64,000 nucleotides of DNA. Origin: Candidatus Scatomonas pullistercoris (lineage in GTDB: Bacteria > Bacillota > Clostridia > Lachnospirales > Lachnospiraceae). How positions within the stretch are numbered: position 1 is the first letter of the stretch; every line of letters begins with the position of its first letter. Location: contig DVOO01000013.1 of assembly GCA_018713515.1 (NCBI GenBank), positions 1 to 64,000 of the forward strand, in the 5' to 3' direction. Made by a program: the position numbers and the translations under genes. The notes under the pieces are model-generated. The model had not been told where the DNA came from. It ran no database searches and saw only the letters and a program-made list of their open reading frames with translations. Of this stretch, positions 8,349 through 19,880 are shown in pieces.

Positions 8349-8600
8349 CTAAAACTTCATATTCAGGATTACGGCGATTACTATAAACAATACTGCCATA
8401 ATCTTCGTAGCTCTCTTCAGATTACCTTCCGCGGAGCGTCCCTTGTTCCTGTCCCAGTAGGACTCGGTGGTGGTTGTCATCTCTCCCGCGATGGCTCCCA
8501 GGCCCTGTTCCTTACCCTTCTGCATCAGAACCACAATACTCAGGGCGATACAATCTATAACGAAAAAAACGGTCAAAATTGTGCGGATAATTGCTGCCAT
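8349..8600 (-). CDS. secG: preprotein translocase subunit SecG
   Basis: The protein has 83 residues with two hydrophobic helices (about 3-24 and 65-82). Between them is the family signature V-V-L-M-Q-K-G-K-E-Q-G-L-G. SecG is the small auxiliary subunit of the SecYEG channel in the cytoplasmic membrane. It is well placed before rnr, smpB and ssrA, as in many Firmicutes. Confidence 0.93.
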   Translation of the reverse strand: MAAIIRTILTVFFVIDCIALSIVVLMQKGKEQGLGAIAGEMTTTTESYWDRNKGRSAEGNLKRATKIMAVLFIVIAVILNMKF

Positions 8601-8660
8601 TTTTTCACCTCCTAAAACTAACCAAGGTGTATTTTATCACAGGCACAGGAAAATAGCAAG

Positions 8661-11830
<3,170 letters not shown>

Positions 11831-11833
11831 TTT

Positions 11834-13417
11834 CTATCCTCCTCCCGCCGCGATCTTTCTCTCCCTGCTGATTTCTTCCAGCATCTGCCGTTCCCGGCTG
11901 CTTCCCGGCTCCAGCTTTTCCGCTGCCTCCCACAGCCGATCCAGAAACAGTTCCTGTTCCTCCCGGGATATGCCTTCCAGTTTGAGAGCCGTCTGCCAGA
12001 TCCTGACGGTACGGAAACAGAGTCTCAGCAGCTCCAGGCGCTCCGCTCCCACTTCCTCCCGGGACTGGGCCTCCAGTTCCTGCAACTGTTCCCAGAGCTC
12101 GCGGATGTTTTTCTGTTCTGTTCCTTCCCGGACCTGCAGCTGCAGTTCCTGAAAAAAATATCCGATCTGCGCGTACCGCTTGGCACTGTCTGCCCATTCC
12201 TCCGGTCCCCCGGAGGCCTCACGGAACCAGGGCGCTGCTGCCCGCATCCGGATCAGCCCATTCTCCTCCCCGGCCGTCTGGCCGTAGCTGTAATAATACC
12301 AGTAAAGTCTTCCGGCCTGATACGCCAGGCCTCTGTATGTGGAAGATCTCTTAAATTCCGGCGTCAGCTGACCGGCCGCCTGCAAAAAGATTTCTTCCTC
12401 CTCCGCGGTAAAGCTTCCGTCTTCCCGGAAAATCTCCAGCAGCAGCCGATACCCTTCCGGCGCATCTCTCCGGAGTCCGACGGCTTTTATGCATGCCTCT
12501 GTCCTGGACTTTGCGCTCCCCGGGCCTTCCGCCTCCCTCAGATACGCCTGATACTGCTTCTCCTCCGCCCGGGCCCCGCGCAGGCCGGCCCCCAGGGCAA
12601 TACCGGCTGCGGCTGCCGTCAGCAGGATTCTTCTCCGCTTTATCCGCTGTTCCTTCCGCTCCTCCTTTCCCTCTCTGCAGGTTCTAAGTGCTCTTTCCAG
12701 GGCTTTGCAGGAAGAAAATCTCCGTCCGGGCTCCTCTTCCATGCATTTCCGCAGAATCCGGGCAAGCCCGGGAGACAGATTTCCCATCCTTCTTTTTTTC
12801 CGGTTTTTCTGCGGAAAGCGGCCGGTCGCCAGACGGTACAGGGTAATGCCCAGGGCATACAGATCCGTACGGGCATCCTGCCGGTTCCCGGGCTGCAGCT
12901 GTTCCGGCGCCGCGTAATTCCGGCTGCCGGCCAGAGAAGGACAGTCGTTTTCCCGTTCCGCAATCCCGAAGTCCACCAGCCGCAGCCGGCCCTCTCCGTC
13001 CAGAATCAGATTGGAGGGCTTCAGGTCCCGGTACAGAACCGGCGGTTCCTGTCCGTGAAGATACTGCAGAGCGTCACACAGCTCACCTGCCCACTTCCAG
13101 ATTCTTCCGGCGTCAAAGGGGCCGTGGCTCTTCAGCCAGGTCTCCAGATTCTTTCCTTTTATATACTCCATAACCAGAAAGATGCCCTGTTCATCCTCCC
13201 ATCTGTCTATAACACCCGGGAATGCCGGATGATTCAGATTCTTCAATATCTCCCCTTCCCGAAATCCTCCGCCGGCATTCCCGGGCCGCTCCGTATACTT
13301 CACCGCTCTTTTCGTGCCCAGCCGCAGATCCTCCGCCAGATAAACGGCAGCGCAGCCTCCCCGGCCGATTCGCTCCAGGATCCTGTACTTTCCGCCTATG
13401 ATCCTGCCTTTTTCCAT
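11834..13417 (-). CDS. transmembrane Hanks-type Ser/Thr protein kinase with helical repeat tail
   Basis: The protein has 527 residues. Kinase domain about 8-260: glycine loop G-R-G-G-C-A-A-V, A-V-K-Y lysine, Y-R-D-L-K-P-S-N catalytic loop (Tyr replaces the usual His of HRD), D-F-G, A-A-P-E-Q, and D-L-Y-A-L-G. A membrane helix lies at about 280-295. The C-terminal half is long, Glu/Leu/Arg-rich and helical, TPR-like, and should lie outside or at the membrane. It lacks the PASTA repeats of PrkC/StkP. No PP2C phosphatase or FHA partner is near, so it is not the usual housekeeping kinase locus. It is coupled to the Ig-like protein gene with a 3-base gap. Confidence 0.88.
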   Translation of the reverse strand: MEKGRIIGGKYRILERIGRGGCAAVYLAEDLRLGTKRAVKYTERPGNAGGGFREGEILKNLNHPAFPGVIDRWEDEQGIFLVMEYIKGKNLETWLKSHGPFDAGRIWKWAGELCDALQYLHGQEPPVLYRDLKPSNLILDGEGRLRLVDFGIAERENDCPSLAGSRNYAAPEQLQPGNRQDARTDLYALGITLYRLATGRFPQKNRKKRRMGNLSPGLARILRKCMEEEPGRRFSSCKALERALRTCREGKEERKEQRIKRRRILLTAAAAGIALGAGLRGARAEEKQYQAYLREAEGPGSAKSRTEACIKAVGLRRDAPEGYRLLLEIFREDGSFTAEEEEIFLQAAGQLTPEFKRSSTYRGLAYQAGRLYWYYYSYGQTAGEENGLIRMRAAAPWFREASGGPEEWADSAKRYAQIGYFFQELQLQVREGTEQKNIRELWEQLQELEAQSREEVGAERLELLRLCFRTVRIWQTALKLEGISREEQELFLDRLWEAAEKLEPGSSRERQMLEEISRERKIAAGGG

Positions 13418-13599
13418 CCCGGCACCACCAGATCCCTTCTTAATTTCTGTTGTAAAACGTGAAAAACTCTCCGAATGGAGAAAGAAAATATAAGAAACAG
13501 GCAGGAATTTCCCGCCCTGTCCCCCGCGCGGGGGGATTGTTTTCAGTATAGCCCTAAACTGTGTAAAATGCTATTAAATCTTTCTAAAAAATCAGGCTT

Positions 13600-14040
13600 T
13601 TACAGATTCTCCAGCAGTACTGTAAAAGGCCCGTCATTGACCAGAGATACTTCCATATGGGCTCCAAAGACGCCGGTTTCCACAACATCTACCTGTTTTT
13701 TCGCCTCTCTGACCATATATTCATAGAGCTGCTCCGCTTTCTCCGGATCTCCCGCCTCTATAAAGCTGGGCCGGTTTCCCTTTCTGCAGTTTGCGTACAG
13801 CGTAAACTGGGAGACCAGCAGCAGCTCTCCCTCCACGTCTTTCAGAGAAAGATTTGTCTTCCCCTCCGCGTCCTCAAAAATGCGCAGCCCCAGCAGTTTT
13901 TTCAAATACTTGTCTGCAGCTGCCTCCGTATCCTCCCGGCCCACGCCGATCAGAACCAGAAGACCGGCGCCGATTTCTCCCGCCGTTTTTCCGTCCACCT
14001 CCACCCGGGCAGATTTTACTCTCTGTATCACCAGTTTCAT
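13600..14040 (-). CDS. dtd: D-aminoacyl-tRNA deacylase
   Basis: The protein has 146 residues; start ATG at 14038-14040 behind AAAGGGG (a TTG two codons upstream is less likely). Recognised by V-I-Q-R-V at the N-terminus, S-Q-F-T-L-Y (substrate pocket), G-N-R-P-S-F and the C-terminal N-D-G-P-F-T/V motif. It hydrolyses D-amino acids from mischarged tRNA in the cytoplasm. It appears to be a single gene here; often it follows relA, which is not in this window. Confidence 0.95.
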   Translation of the reverse strand: MKLVIQRVKSARVEVDGKTAGEIGAGLLVLIGVGREDTEAAADKYLKKLLGLRIFEDAEGKTNLSLKDVEGELLLVSQFTLYANCRKGNRPSFIEAGDPEKAEQLYEYMVREAKKQVDVVETGVFGAHMEVSLVNDGPFTVLLENL

Positions 14041-14195
14041 GAACAATCCCCTTTCAGAACAGATTCTGATTTATTATACCTCCGCCCTTCTTTTTGGTAA
14101 AGCGGCTTTTACGGCATAATTTTTCTGAATTATCTGATGATTTTCTTTTATAAACAGTTATCATTATTTTTTCAAAAGAAATTTCAAAATAGTTA

Positions 14196-14224
14196 TTGAC
14201 ATATTCAATATTGCCTGTTATAAT
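14196..14224 (+). promoter_or_regulatory. near-consensus sigma-A promoter
   Basis: TTGACA (14196-14201), 17 bases, TATAAT (14219-14224): a perfect consensus in an AT-rich gap. It points at a short repeat-bearing leader and, beyond that, a decayed MFS transporter gene. It is the strongest promoter match I noticed in the window. Confidence 0.85.
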
Positions 14225-14230
14225 AAAACC

Positions 14231-14378
14231 ATCAAAAGAAAAGGAGGACGGACCACCGAAGACTTAAAGTAATACCTCATAATATTACAGAAAGGAAGGT
14301 ACGGACCACCAGAAACATGAAAAAATTACAGATTCACACGTAAAGAGCCATTCGATGACGAGAAAGTCGAATGGCTCT
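14231..14378 (+). ncRNA. putative short transcript: two repeats, 8-residue ORF, strong hairpin
   Basis: Downstream of the consensus promoter come two copies of ACGGACCACC (14248-14257, 14301-14310), each preceded by a purine-rich GGAGG/GGAAGG stretch. Then comes a mini-ORF ATG 14317 to TAA 14343 (M-K-K-L-Q-I-H-T) and a perfect 12-bp hairpin (arms 14344-14355 and 14367-14378). The order promoter, leader ORF, hairpin resembles an attenuator or a small RNA. The bases after the stem are only weakly U-rich, so termination is uncertain. The gene it once controlled may be the MFS relic. No known riboswitch class is recognised. Confidence 0.4.
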
Positions 14379-14539
14379 GTTACCGTCTGTATTCTTATTT
14401 TCACAGCATTTTTCATTTTTCTATCTGCACTTCCAGACCGTCACCCCCTCTCTTTTCTCTCTTTCTTTCGATACTCGGCTGCATATAACTTGCATGAAAC
14501 TCCGCTTGCGGGTATTCTTTTGATAAAGAGAACACAGGA

Positions 14540-15158
14540 GGAAGATATTGCAATCGGGACTATTATCTCCAGCTTGCAGAGTGACCGGCTTACAAAAAGA
14601 TTCGGCACTGGAAACAGTCGGCAAACATGGACGCTGCCCAAACGAAAAAAAACAGCAGACCGCTTTCTCTTGGCACGGTCATTCGTATTCCCGGTGCAAA
14701 AGAAGTCATGCTTACATTTTTCTGTTATTGCGCTCTGGAGCAGACTTCCGGTCTCTGGGCCAGCAGCTATCTCGTACTGCGGCATGGATTATCCGCTGAT
14801 ACGGCAGCGGGTTTTGCCAGTCTGTTCTTTGTCGGAATTACGGTCGGAAGGGCTCTCAGCGGCTTTTTAACATTGAAGTTTAACGATATTATCATACATT
14901 CTACCCCGGAACATTTTGGAGCTGAAAAATCCCAGGCTATGATTGGAGTTCAAATGGCTTCCGCTTATGCAGGAACCTGCCTGATGCCTCCACTGTTCGG
15001 TCTGATTGCTAACCATAATCGCTTCACTTTTGCCTTTCTATTTACTGTTAATCCTGGCTCTCATGGTATGGATGCATGAGCAGATGCTGAAAAAAATAAG
15101 CAGACAGCACAATACTGAATCGTATGCGAAAAAATATCGCCAGCCACCATGTGGCTGA
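14540..15158 (+). pseudogene. MFS transporter, heavily decayed
   Basis: Fragments of a major facilitator transporter appear in several frames. One reads G-T-I-I-S-S-L-Q-S-D-R-L-T-K-R-F-G-T-G at about 14550-14615 (the TM2-3 loop). A middle frame from 14627 reads L-T-F-F-C-Y-C-A-L-E-Q-T-S-G-L-W then F-V-G-I-T-V-G-R-A-L-S-G. The end continues in another frame after about 15040 (Y-L-L-L-I-L-A-L-M-V-W-M-H). At least two frameshifts and large internal deletions remove most of the twelve helices. It resembles fucose-permease-type MFS proteins. The frame runs into the gpmI terminator. Confidence 0.7.
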
Positions 15159-15161
15159 CGA
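15128..15161 (-). terminator. gpmI terminator
   Basis: On the minus strand TCGTCAGCCAC pairs with GTGGCTGGCGA around a 3-base loop, followed by TATTTTTT. It lies about 20 bases after the gpmI stop and is also read through by the decayed MFS frame on the other strand. Confidence 0.85.
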
Positions 15162-15179
15162 TATGAAAACACAAACGAT

Positions 15180-16724
15180 TTATTTTCTGATCAGCAGAGA
15201 CTTTCCGGTCATCTCCGCCGGCTTCTCCATGCCCATCAGGTCAATGAGCGTCGGCACGATATCGGCCAGGCGTCCTCCCTCGGCCAGTCCATACTCGGAG
15301 CCGGCATTTACCAGAATAAAGGGAACGGGATTGGTGGTATGCGCCGTGTAGGGCTCGCCGGTCTCTTCGTCCACCATACGCTCCGCGTTTCCGTGATCCG
15401 CGCAGATAAACATCTGGCCGTCCACCTCGCGGATGGCTTCCACGGCTCTTCCCACACAGGAATCCACCGCCTCGATCGCCGCCACCGCTGCTTTCTCAAC
15501 GCCCGTGTGGCCCACCATGTCCGGATTTGCGAAATTAATGATAATCACATCGTATTTCTGAGATTTGATGGCCTCCACCAGCTTATCGCAGACTTCATAG
15601 GCGCTCATCTCCGGCTGCAGGTCATAGGTAGCCACCTTCGGGGACTTCACCAGAATCCTGTCCTCACCCTCGTTGGGCTCTTCCACGCCGCCGTTGAAGA
15701 AGAAGGTGACATGGGCATATTTTTCCGTCTCGGCAATCCGGGCCTGAGTCATATGATTGGCCGCCAGCCACTCGCCGAAGGTGTTGGTGATCTCTTCCTT
15801 CTTAAAGGCAACTGTCTTGTTGGGAATCGTTTCATCGTACTCGGTAAAGCAGACATACGTAAGATCCTGTATCCGCTCCCTCTCAAATCCGGAAAATTCC
15901 GGATCGCAGAAGGCCCGTGTGATCTCCCTGGCCCGGTCCGGCCGGAAATTAAAGAAGATCACGGAATCTCCCTCCTGGATAGTGGCCACCGGCCTTCCGT
16001 CCTTCTGCATTACCGTGGGAAGCATGAACTCATCCGTTTTTCCGTCATCATAGGAAGCCTGCACCGCCGCCGCGGGATCGCTTCCGCCGTCCACGCCCTC
16101 ACCCAGTGTCAGGGCACGGTAAGCCTTTTCCACTCTGTCCCAGCGGTTATCCCGGTCCATGGCATAGTAACGGCCGGAAATCATTCCGATCTCGCCTACG
16201 CCCAGCTCTTTCATCTTCTCCGCCAGCTGCTCCACATAGCCCTTTCCGGACTCCGGCGGGGTATCTCTTCCGTCCAGGAAGCAGTGTACGTATACTTTTT
16301 TCAGCCCCTGTCTTTTCGCCAGCTCCAGCAGGCCGAACACGTGCGTAATATGGCTGTGCACACCGCCGTCAGAGAGCAGTCCGTACATATGAAGGGCGGA
16401 ATTCTTCTTCTTCGCGTTCTGAACAGCCCGCAGCAGCTCCTCATTTTCATAGAAATCTCCGTCCTCGATCGACTTGGTAATGCGTGTCAGCTCCTGATAT
16501 ACAATTCTTCCCGCTCCCATATTCAGATGGCCCACCTCTGAGTTGCCCATCTGGCCGTCGGGAAGGCCCACCGCCAGGCCGCTGGCCTGACCGCTCACAT
16601 AGGGGCACTGGCTCATCAGCTGATCCATCACCGGCGTCCTGGCCTCGCACACCGCGTTGTGCTCGCAGCTCCTGTTCAGCCCGTAGCCGTCCAAAATCAT
16701 CAGTACTGTTGGTTTTTTCTTCAT
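15180..16724 (-). CDS. gpmI: 2,3-bisphosphoglycerate-independent phosphoglycerate mutase
   Basis: The protein has 514 residues; start ATG at 16722-16724 behind GAGGAG. Alkaline-phosphatase superfamily metal sites: M-I-L-D-G-Y-G at about 10, the catalytic Ser in M-G-N-S-E-V-G-H at about 60, F-N-F-R-P-D-R-A-R-E, F-A-N-P-D-M-V-G-H-T-G, and A-D-H-G-N-A-E near 445. It interconverts 3- and 2-phosphoglycerate, the step before enolase. It is monocistronic with its own terminator. Confidence 0.97.
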   Translation of the reverse strand: MKKKPTVLMILDGYGLNRSCEHNAVCEARTPVMDQLMSQCPYVSGQASGLAVGLPDGQMGNSEVGHLNMGAGRIVYQELTRITKSIEDGDFYENEELLRAVQNAKKKNSALHMYGLLSDGGVHSHITHVFGLLELAKRQGLKKVYVHCFLDGRDTPPESGKGYVEQLAEKMKELGVGEIGMISGRYYAMDRDNRWDRVEKAYRALTLGEGVDGGSDPAAAVQASYDDGKTDEFMLPTVMQKDGRPVATIQEGDSVIFFNFRPDRAREITRAFCDPEFSGFERERIQDLTYVCFTEYDETIPNKTVAFKKEEITNTFGEWLAANHMTQARIAETEKYAHVTFFFNGGVEEPNEGEDRILVKSPKVATYDLQPEMSAYEVCDKLVEAIKSQKYDVIIINFANPDMVGHTGVEKAAVAAIEAVDSCVGRAVEAIREVDGQMFICADHGNAERMVDEETGEPYTAHTTNPVPFILVNAGSEYGLAEGGRLADIVPTLIDLMGMEKPAEMTGKSLLIRK

Positions 16725-16876
16725 GATCTGCTCCTCTCGGCGCACCGTCTCGCTGTCACAGCGCGCAAATTTATGACAAGTTCTCTGCCGGCCTTTTCAC
16801 AGAAAAAGGCCCGTGTCCGCAATCGTTCTGTCCGAGACATATTCTATCACGAAACGCCGGGCCGGTAAAGGCGAAT

Positions 16877-17620
16877 TTATAATACTTTTGACAAAAACTC
16901 CTGCAGCCTTGGGTGCTTCGGATGGGCAAAAAACTCATCCGGCGCTCCCTCCTCCTGAATGTTTCCGTTGTTGATAAAGATCACGCGGCTGGCCACCTCC
17001 CGGGCAAATCCCATCTCATGGGTTACCACAACCATGGTCATGCCCGATTCTGCCAGTTCCTTCATGATCTCCAGAACCTCGCCCACCATCTCCGGGTCCA
17101 GCGCCGATGTAGGTTCGTCAAACAGCATGACATCGGGGTTCATGGCCAGCGCCCTGGCAATGGCGATCCTCTGCTTCTGACCGCCGGAAAGGCTTCCCGG
17201 ATACGCGTCCGCCTTATCGGGCAGTCCCACCCGGTTCAGCAGCTCATCCGCTTTCGCGGAAGCCTGCTCATTTGTCATAAGCTTCAGGGTCACAGGCGCC
17301 AGCATAATGTTCTCCTTCACTGTTTTATGGGGGAACAGATTAAACTGCTGGAATACCATACCGATCTTCTGGCGGTGGCGGTTAATATCCACCTTGGGAT
17401 CCGTAATATCCTCTCCCTCAAACAGAATCCTTCCGCTGGTGGGGACCTCCAGAAGATTCAGGGAGCGGAGAAAGGTTGATTTTCCGGAACCGGAAGGCCC
17501 GATGATGGCCACCACCTCGCCCTGGCGTATCTCCGTGGAAATTCCGTCCAGCACCACATTATCTCCGAACCGCTTGGTCAGCTCCTGCACTTCGATTAAA
17601 ACTCTTCCGTCAGTGGTCAC
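16877..17620 (-). CDS. polar amino acid ABC transporter, ATPase (GlnQ type)
   Basis: The protein has 247 residues; GTG start at 17618-17620 overlapping the permease stop by 11 bases. Walker [10 protein letters not shown]-loop V-F-Q-Q-F-N-L-F, signature L-S-G-G-Q-K-Q-R, Walker [14 protein letters not shown] and switch His T-H-E-M-G-F. The F-Q-Q-F-N-L-F-P-H and T-H-E-M-G-F-A segments are characteristic of the polar amino acid (PAAT) subfamily. It powers import with the permease and binding protein just upstream; the amino acid cannot be assigned from sequence alone. Confidence 0.93.
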   Translation of the reverse strand: MTTDGRVLIEVQELTKRFGDNVVLDGISTEIRQGEVVAIIGPSGSGKSTFLRSLNLLEVPTSGRILFEGEDITDPKVDINRHRQKIGMVFQQFNLFPHKTVKENIMLAPVTLKLMTNEQASAKADELLNRVGLPDKADAYPGSLSGGQKQRIAIARALAMNPDVMLFDEPTSALDPEMVGEVLEIMKELAESGMTMVVVTHEMGFAREVASRVIFINNGNIQEEGAPDEFFAHPKHPRLQEFLSKVL

Positions 17621-18302
17621 TTCTGCGCAGCCTCCTTTCCAGCTTGCCCATAAAGTGGGTCAGTATCATAACCAGTATCAGATAGAAGACTGCTGCCGTC
17701 AGCAGCGGCACGTAGGCGTCATAGGTACGGCTCTGTACCAGGGTTGCCGCCTTTGTGATATCCACAGTGCCTATGTAGCCGATGATGGATGTCTCCTTCA
17801 GCAGCACAATCATTTCATTGATCAGCGCCGGCAGTACATTCTTGAATGCCTGGGGCATGATGATCAGCTTCATGGTCTGCCCGGAGCTTAATCCCAGGCT
17901 CCGCCCTGCCTCCATCTGTCCCCTGTCGATGGACATGATGCCGGAACGGACAATCTCAGCCACATAGGCGCCTGAATTAATTCCGAAGGCGATACCGCCG
18001 ATGATAATGTTGTTCAGGTTGACACTGGCAAACACGATGGAGTAACAGATCAGCACCTGCACCATGGTGGGCGTACCCCGGATGATGGTCAGATAGATTT
18101 TGGCGATCACGTTCAGGAATTTCAGTTTTCCTGTCTGCTCATGGGTGGAACGCACGACTGCCACCAGAAAGCCCAGCACCACGCCGATCACCAGAGCCAG
18201 CAATGTTACCAGAAGGGTCGTCTTAAGACCTGTCAGCCACCATTCATGGGCGCCGTTATCCACAAAATACCGGTTGAACCAGTGCTGGATATTTTCCCAC
18301 AT
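17610..18302 (-). CDS. polar amino acid ABC transporter, permease
   Basis: The protein has 230 residues with about five membrane helices. The PAAT/His-Glu-Gln-Arg-opine permease signature starts at T-L-L-V-T-L-L-A, and the EAA-loop segment reads [12 protein letters not shown] followed by [18 protein letters not shown] is the typical loop before it. The gene is 15 bases downstream of the binding protein gene and overlaps the ATPase gene, forming a three-gene operon. Confidence 0.94.
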   Translation of the reverse strand: MWENIQHWFNRYFVDNGAHEWWLTGLKTTLLVTLLALVIGVVLGFLVAVVRSTHEQTGKLKFLNVIAKIYLTIIRGTPTMVQVLICYSIVFASVNLNNIIIGGIAFGINSGAYVAEIVRSGIMSIDRGQMEAGRSLGLSSGQTMKLIIMPQAFKNVLPALINEMIVLLKETSIIGYIGTVDITKAATLVQSRTYDAYVPLLTAAVFYLILVMILTHFMGKLERRLRRSDH

Positions 18303-18317
18303 ATTAATCGTCTCTCC

Positions 18318-19172
18318 TTACTTTTTCACAATAACAACCTGGCTGGCATCTGCATAAGTATCGGTAAATTCCACACTTTCCTCTCTCTCGGGAGTTACCG
18401 TCATACCCGCAATCCCGAAATCTGCTTTTCCTGAGCTGACGGCCACAAGGATCGTGTCGAAGGCCATATCTTCAATGGCCAGCTCATATCCCAGCTTGTC
18501 GCAGATGGCCTGGGCAATATCCACATCGATTCCCACGATAGCGTTGCCCTCCCGGTACTCCCAGGGCTCAAACTCCGCATTGGTGGCCATGGTCAGGGTT
18601 CCCTTGGAGCGGTCCACATCTGCCGGGGATTCATACGGATGCTGTCCGATCTCATCACCGATATAGTTGCTCATGATGCTATCGATGGTTCCGTCCTCCT
18701 TCAGCTCGTTCAGGGCGCCGTTGATCGCATCTCTCAGCTCTGTATTGCCCTTCTTCAGAGAAATGGCATACTCCTCCGTATCAAAGATGCCGTCAACGAT
18801 CGTCAGGTCATCGTTCAGCTCCACGAACTTCTCCGCCGGCAGAGAATCAATCACCACACAGTCCACTTTTCCGTTCTTCAGAGCCTGCACCGCATCCGCC
18901 CCGGTATTAAAACGGTTCATCTGGGAATCCTCGTTGACCACCTCCGTTGCCTGCAGATCGCCGGTAGTTCCCGTCTGTACACCAATCCTCAGATCCGCCA
19001 GATCTTCAATAGAGGTAATCCCCTCCTCCGATGAAGAGGCGCTGACGGCTGCGGCATCCTGGGAAGAGCCGCCGGATGTGCCGGATACTGCCTCATTGCT
19101 CCCGCAGGCTGTCAGGGACAAAACAAACGCTGCCGTCAGGGCCAGCGCGGTAAATTTCTTTAAATTTCTCAT
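18318..19172 (-). CDS. polar amino acid ABC transporter, substrate-binding lipoprotein
   Basis: The protein has 284 residues with a lipobox L-S-L-T-A-C at about 23 and an SBP_bac_3 domain after a Ser-rich linker. The domain order here looks rotated relative to simple family members. Residues about 55-165 read like the second lobe (I-G-V-Q-T-G-T-T-G then D-A-V-Q-A-L-K-N-G-K-V-D). After about 180 comes the usual first-lobe start T-M-A-T-N-A-E-F-E-P-W-E-Y with G-I-D-V-D-I-A. Such circularly permuted members occur in Firmicutes. It delivers substrate to the permease encoded next. Confidence 0.9.
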   Translation of the reverse strand: MRNLKKFTALALTAAFVLSLTACGSNEAVSGTSGGSSQDAAAVSASSSEEGITSIEDLADLRIGVQTGTTGDLQATEVVNEDSQMNRFNTGADAVQALKNGKVDCVVIDSLPAEKFVELNDDLTIVDGIFDTEEYAISLKKGNTELRDAINGALNELKEDGTIDSIMSNYIGDEIGQHPYESPADVDRSKGTLTMATNAEFEPWEYREGNAIVGIDVDIAQAICDKLGYELAIEDMAFDTILVAVSSGKADFGIAGMTVTPEREESVEFTDTYADASQVVIVKK

Positions 19173-19190
19173 ACTATCTCCTTCCTCGCG

Positions 19191-19213
19191 CTCCGCCTGC
19201 CGGGCAGGCAGAG
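19191..19213 (-). promoter_or_regulatory. hairpin in the leader of the amino acid transporter operon
   Basis: On the minus strand CTCTGCCTGCC faces GGCAGGCGGAG with almost no loop, between the promoter and the ribosome binding site of the substrate-binding protein gene. It could protect the 5' end or modulate translation. No T-box or known amino acid riboswitch is recognised. Confidence 0.4.
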
Positions 19214-19251
19214 TGTCTCTTTATTATTTTTTTATAAATATGCATAACGTT

Positions 19252-19279
19252 ATTATAACAGCATTCTTTTGAAAAACAA
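19252..19279 (-). promoter_or_regulatory. promoter of the polar amino acid transporter operon
   Basis: On the minus strand TTGTTT (19274-19279), 16 bases, TATAAT (19252-19257), about 80 bases before the binding protein start. Confidence 0.6.
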
Positions 19280-19287
19280 GTGGAAAT

Positions 19288-19722
19288 TTATCGAATATCT
19301 GCCCCTGTGCTTCCGAAATTCTCCGGTCCGAAGCTGTCCGGAAGCAGCTGTCCCAGCGTGCGGATTTCATATTTATTCACATCCTCCACCAGCAGAATAA
19401 TAAAATCCGGTCCGCAGAATTCCCTCAGGGCCTGTCTGCACATCCCGCAGGGAGCTGCCATTCCCCTCCCTTCCCGGCCGCCGGTGACCGCCAGAGCCCG
19501 GAATCTTCGCTCACCTTCGCTGACTGCCTTGCACAGAGCGGTACGCTCCGCGCAGATCCCCACCGGATAGGACGCATTTTCCACATTGCAGCCCGTATAA
19601 ATTTTTCCGTTTCCGGCCAGCAGTGCGGCCCCCACCCGGAAATGCGAATAGGGACTGTAGGAAAACTCCGCGGCGCGGACGGCCTCCCGGGAAAGCCGGT
19701 CGTACAATTCTTTTTCCTCCAT
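19288..19722 (-). CDS. cdd: cytidine deaminase
   Basis: The protein has 144 residues. Zinc/catalytic motifs C-A-E-R-T-A-L (Cys ligand and proton-shuttle Glu) near residue 57 and P-C-G-M-C-R-Q near 91 are intact. The N-x-E-N-A-S-Y-P substrate segment precedes them. It deaminates cytidine and deoxycytidine to uridine forms in pyrimidine salvage. The C-terminal tail is slightly extended. The gene reads away from the divergent radical SAM gene and ends just before the transporter promoter. Confidence 0.95.
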   Translation of the reverse strand: MEEKELYDRLSREAVRAAEFSYSPYSHFRVGAALLAGNGKIYTGCNVENASYPVGICAERTALCKAVSEGERRFRALAVTGGREGRGMAAPCGMCRQALREFCGPDFIILLVEDVNKYEIRTLGQLLPDSFGPENFGSTGADIR

Positions 19723-19805
19723 GAAACAGCTTCCTCTCTTTCCTGTGTTTTTCTGAATGCATTATACCAGAAACCGGAAAACCTCACAATGCGCCGCCGT
19801 GAAAG

Positions 19806-19834
19806 TTGTGCAGTCTTTCGATTTATGGTATACT
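19806..19834 (+). promoter_or_regulatory. promoter of the radical SAM / DUF4364 operon
   Basis: TTGTGC (19806-19811), 17 bases, TATACT (19829-19834), about 45 bases before the start codon at 19881. Confidence 0.6.
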
Positions 19835-19880
19835 GTACAAGTGTCCCCGGGGACACAGATCACTGAATAAAGGAGCTGCC

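Noticed and set aside
13516-13555. GC-rich stem (CCCCCGCGCGGGGG) followed by TTGTTTT on the plus strand
   Set aside because: Its U tract would serve plus-strand transcription, but no plus-strand gene ends there; dtd and the kinase are on the other strand.
14355-14870. 171-residue plus-strand frame across the hairpin
   Set aside because: It begins inside the hairpin and mixes out-of-frame MFS sequence; the transporter fragments occur in other frames.
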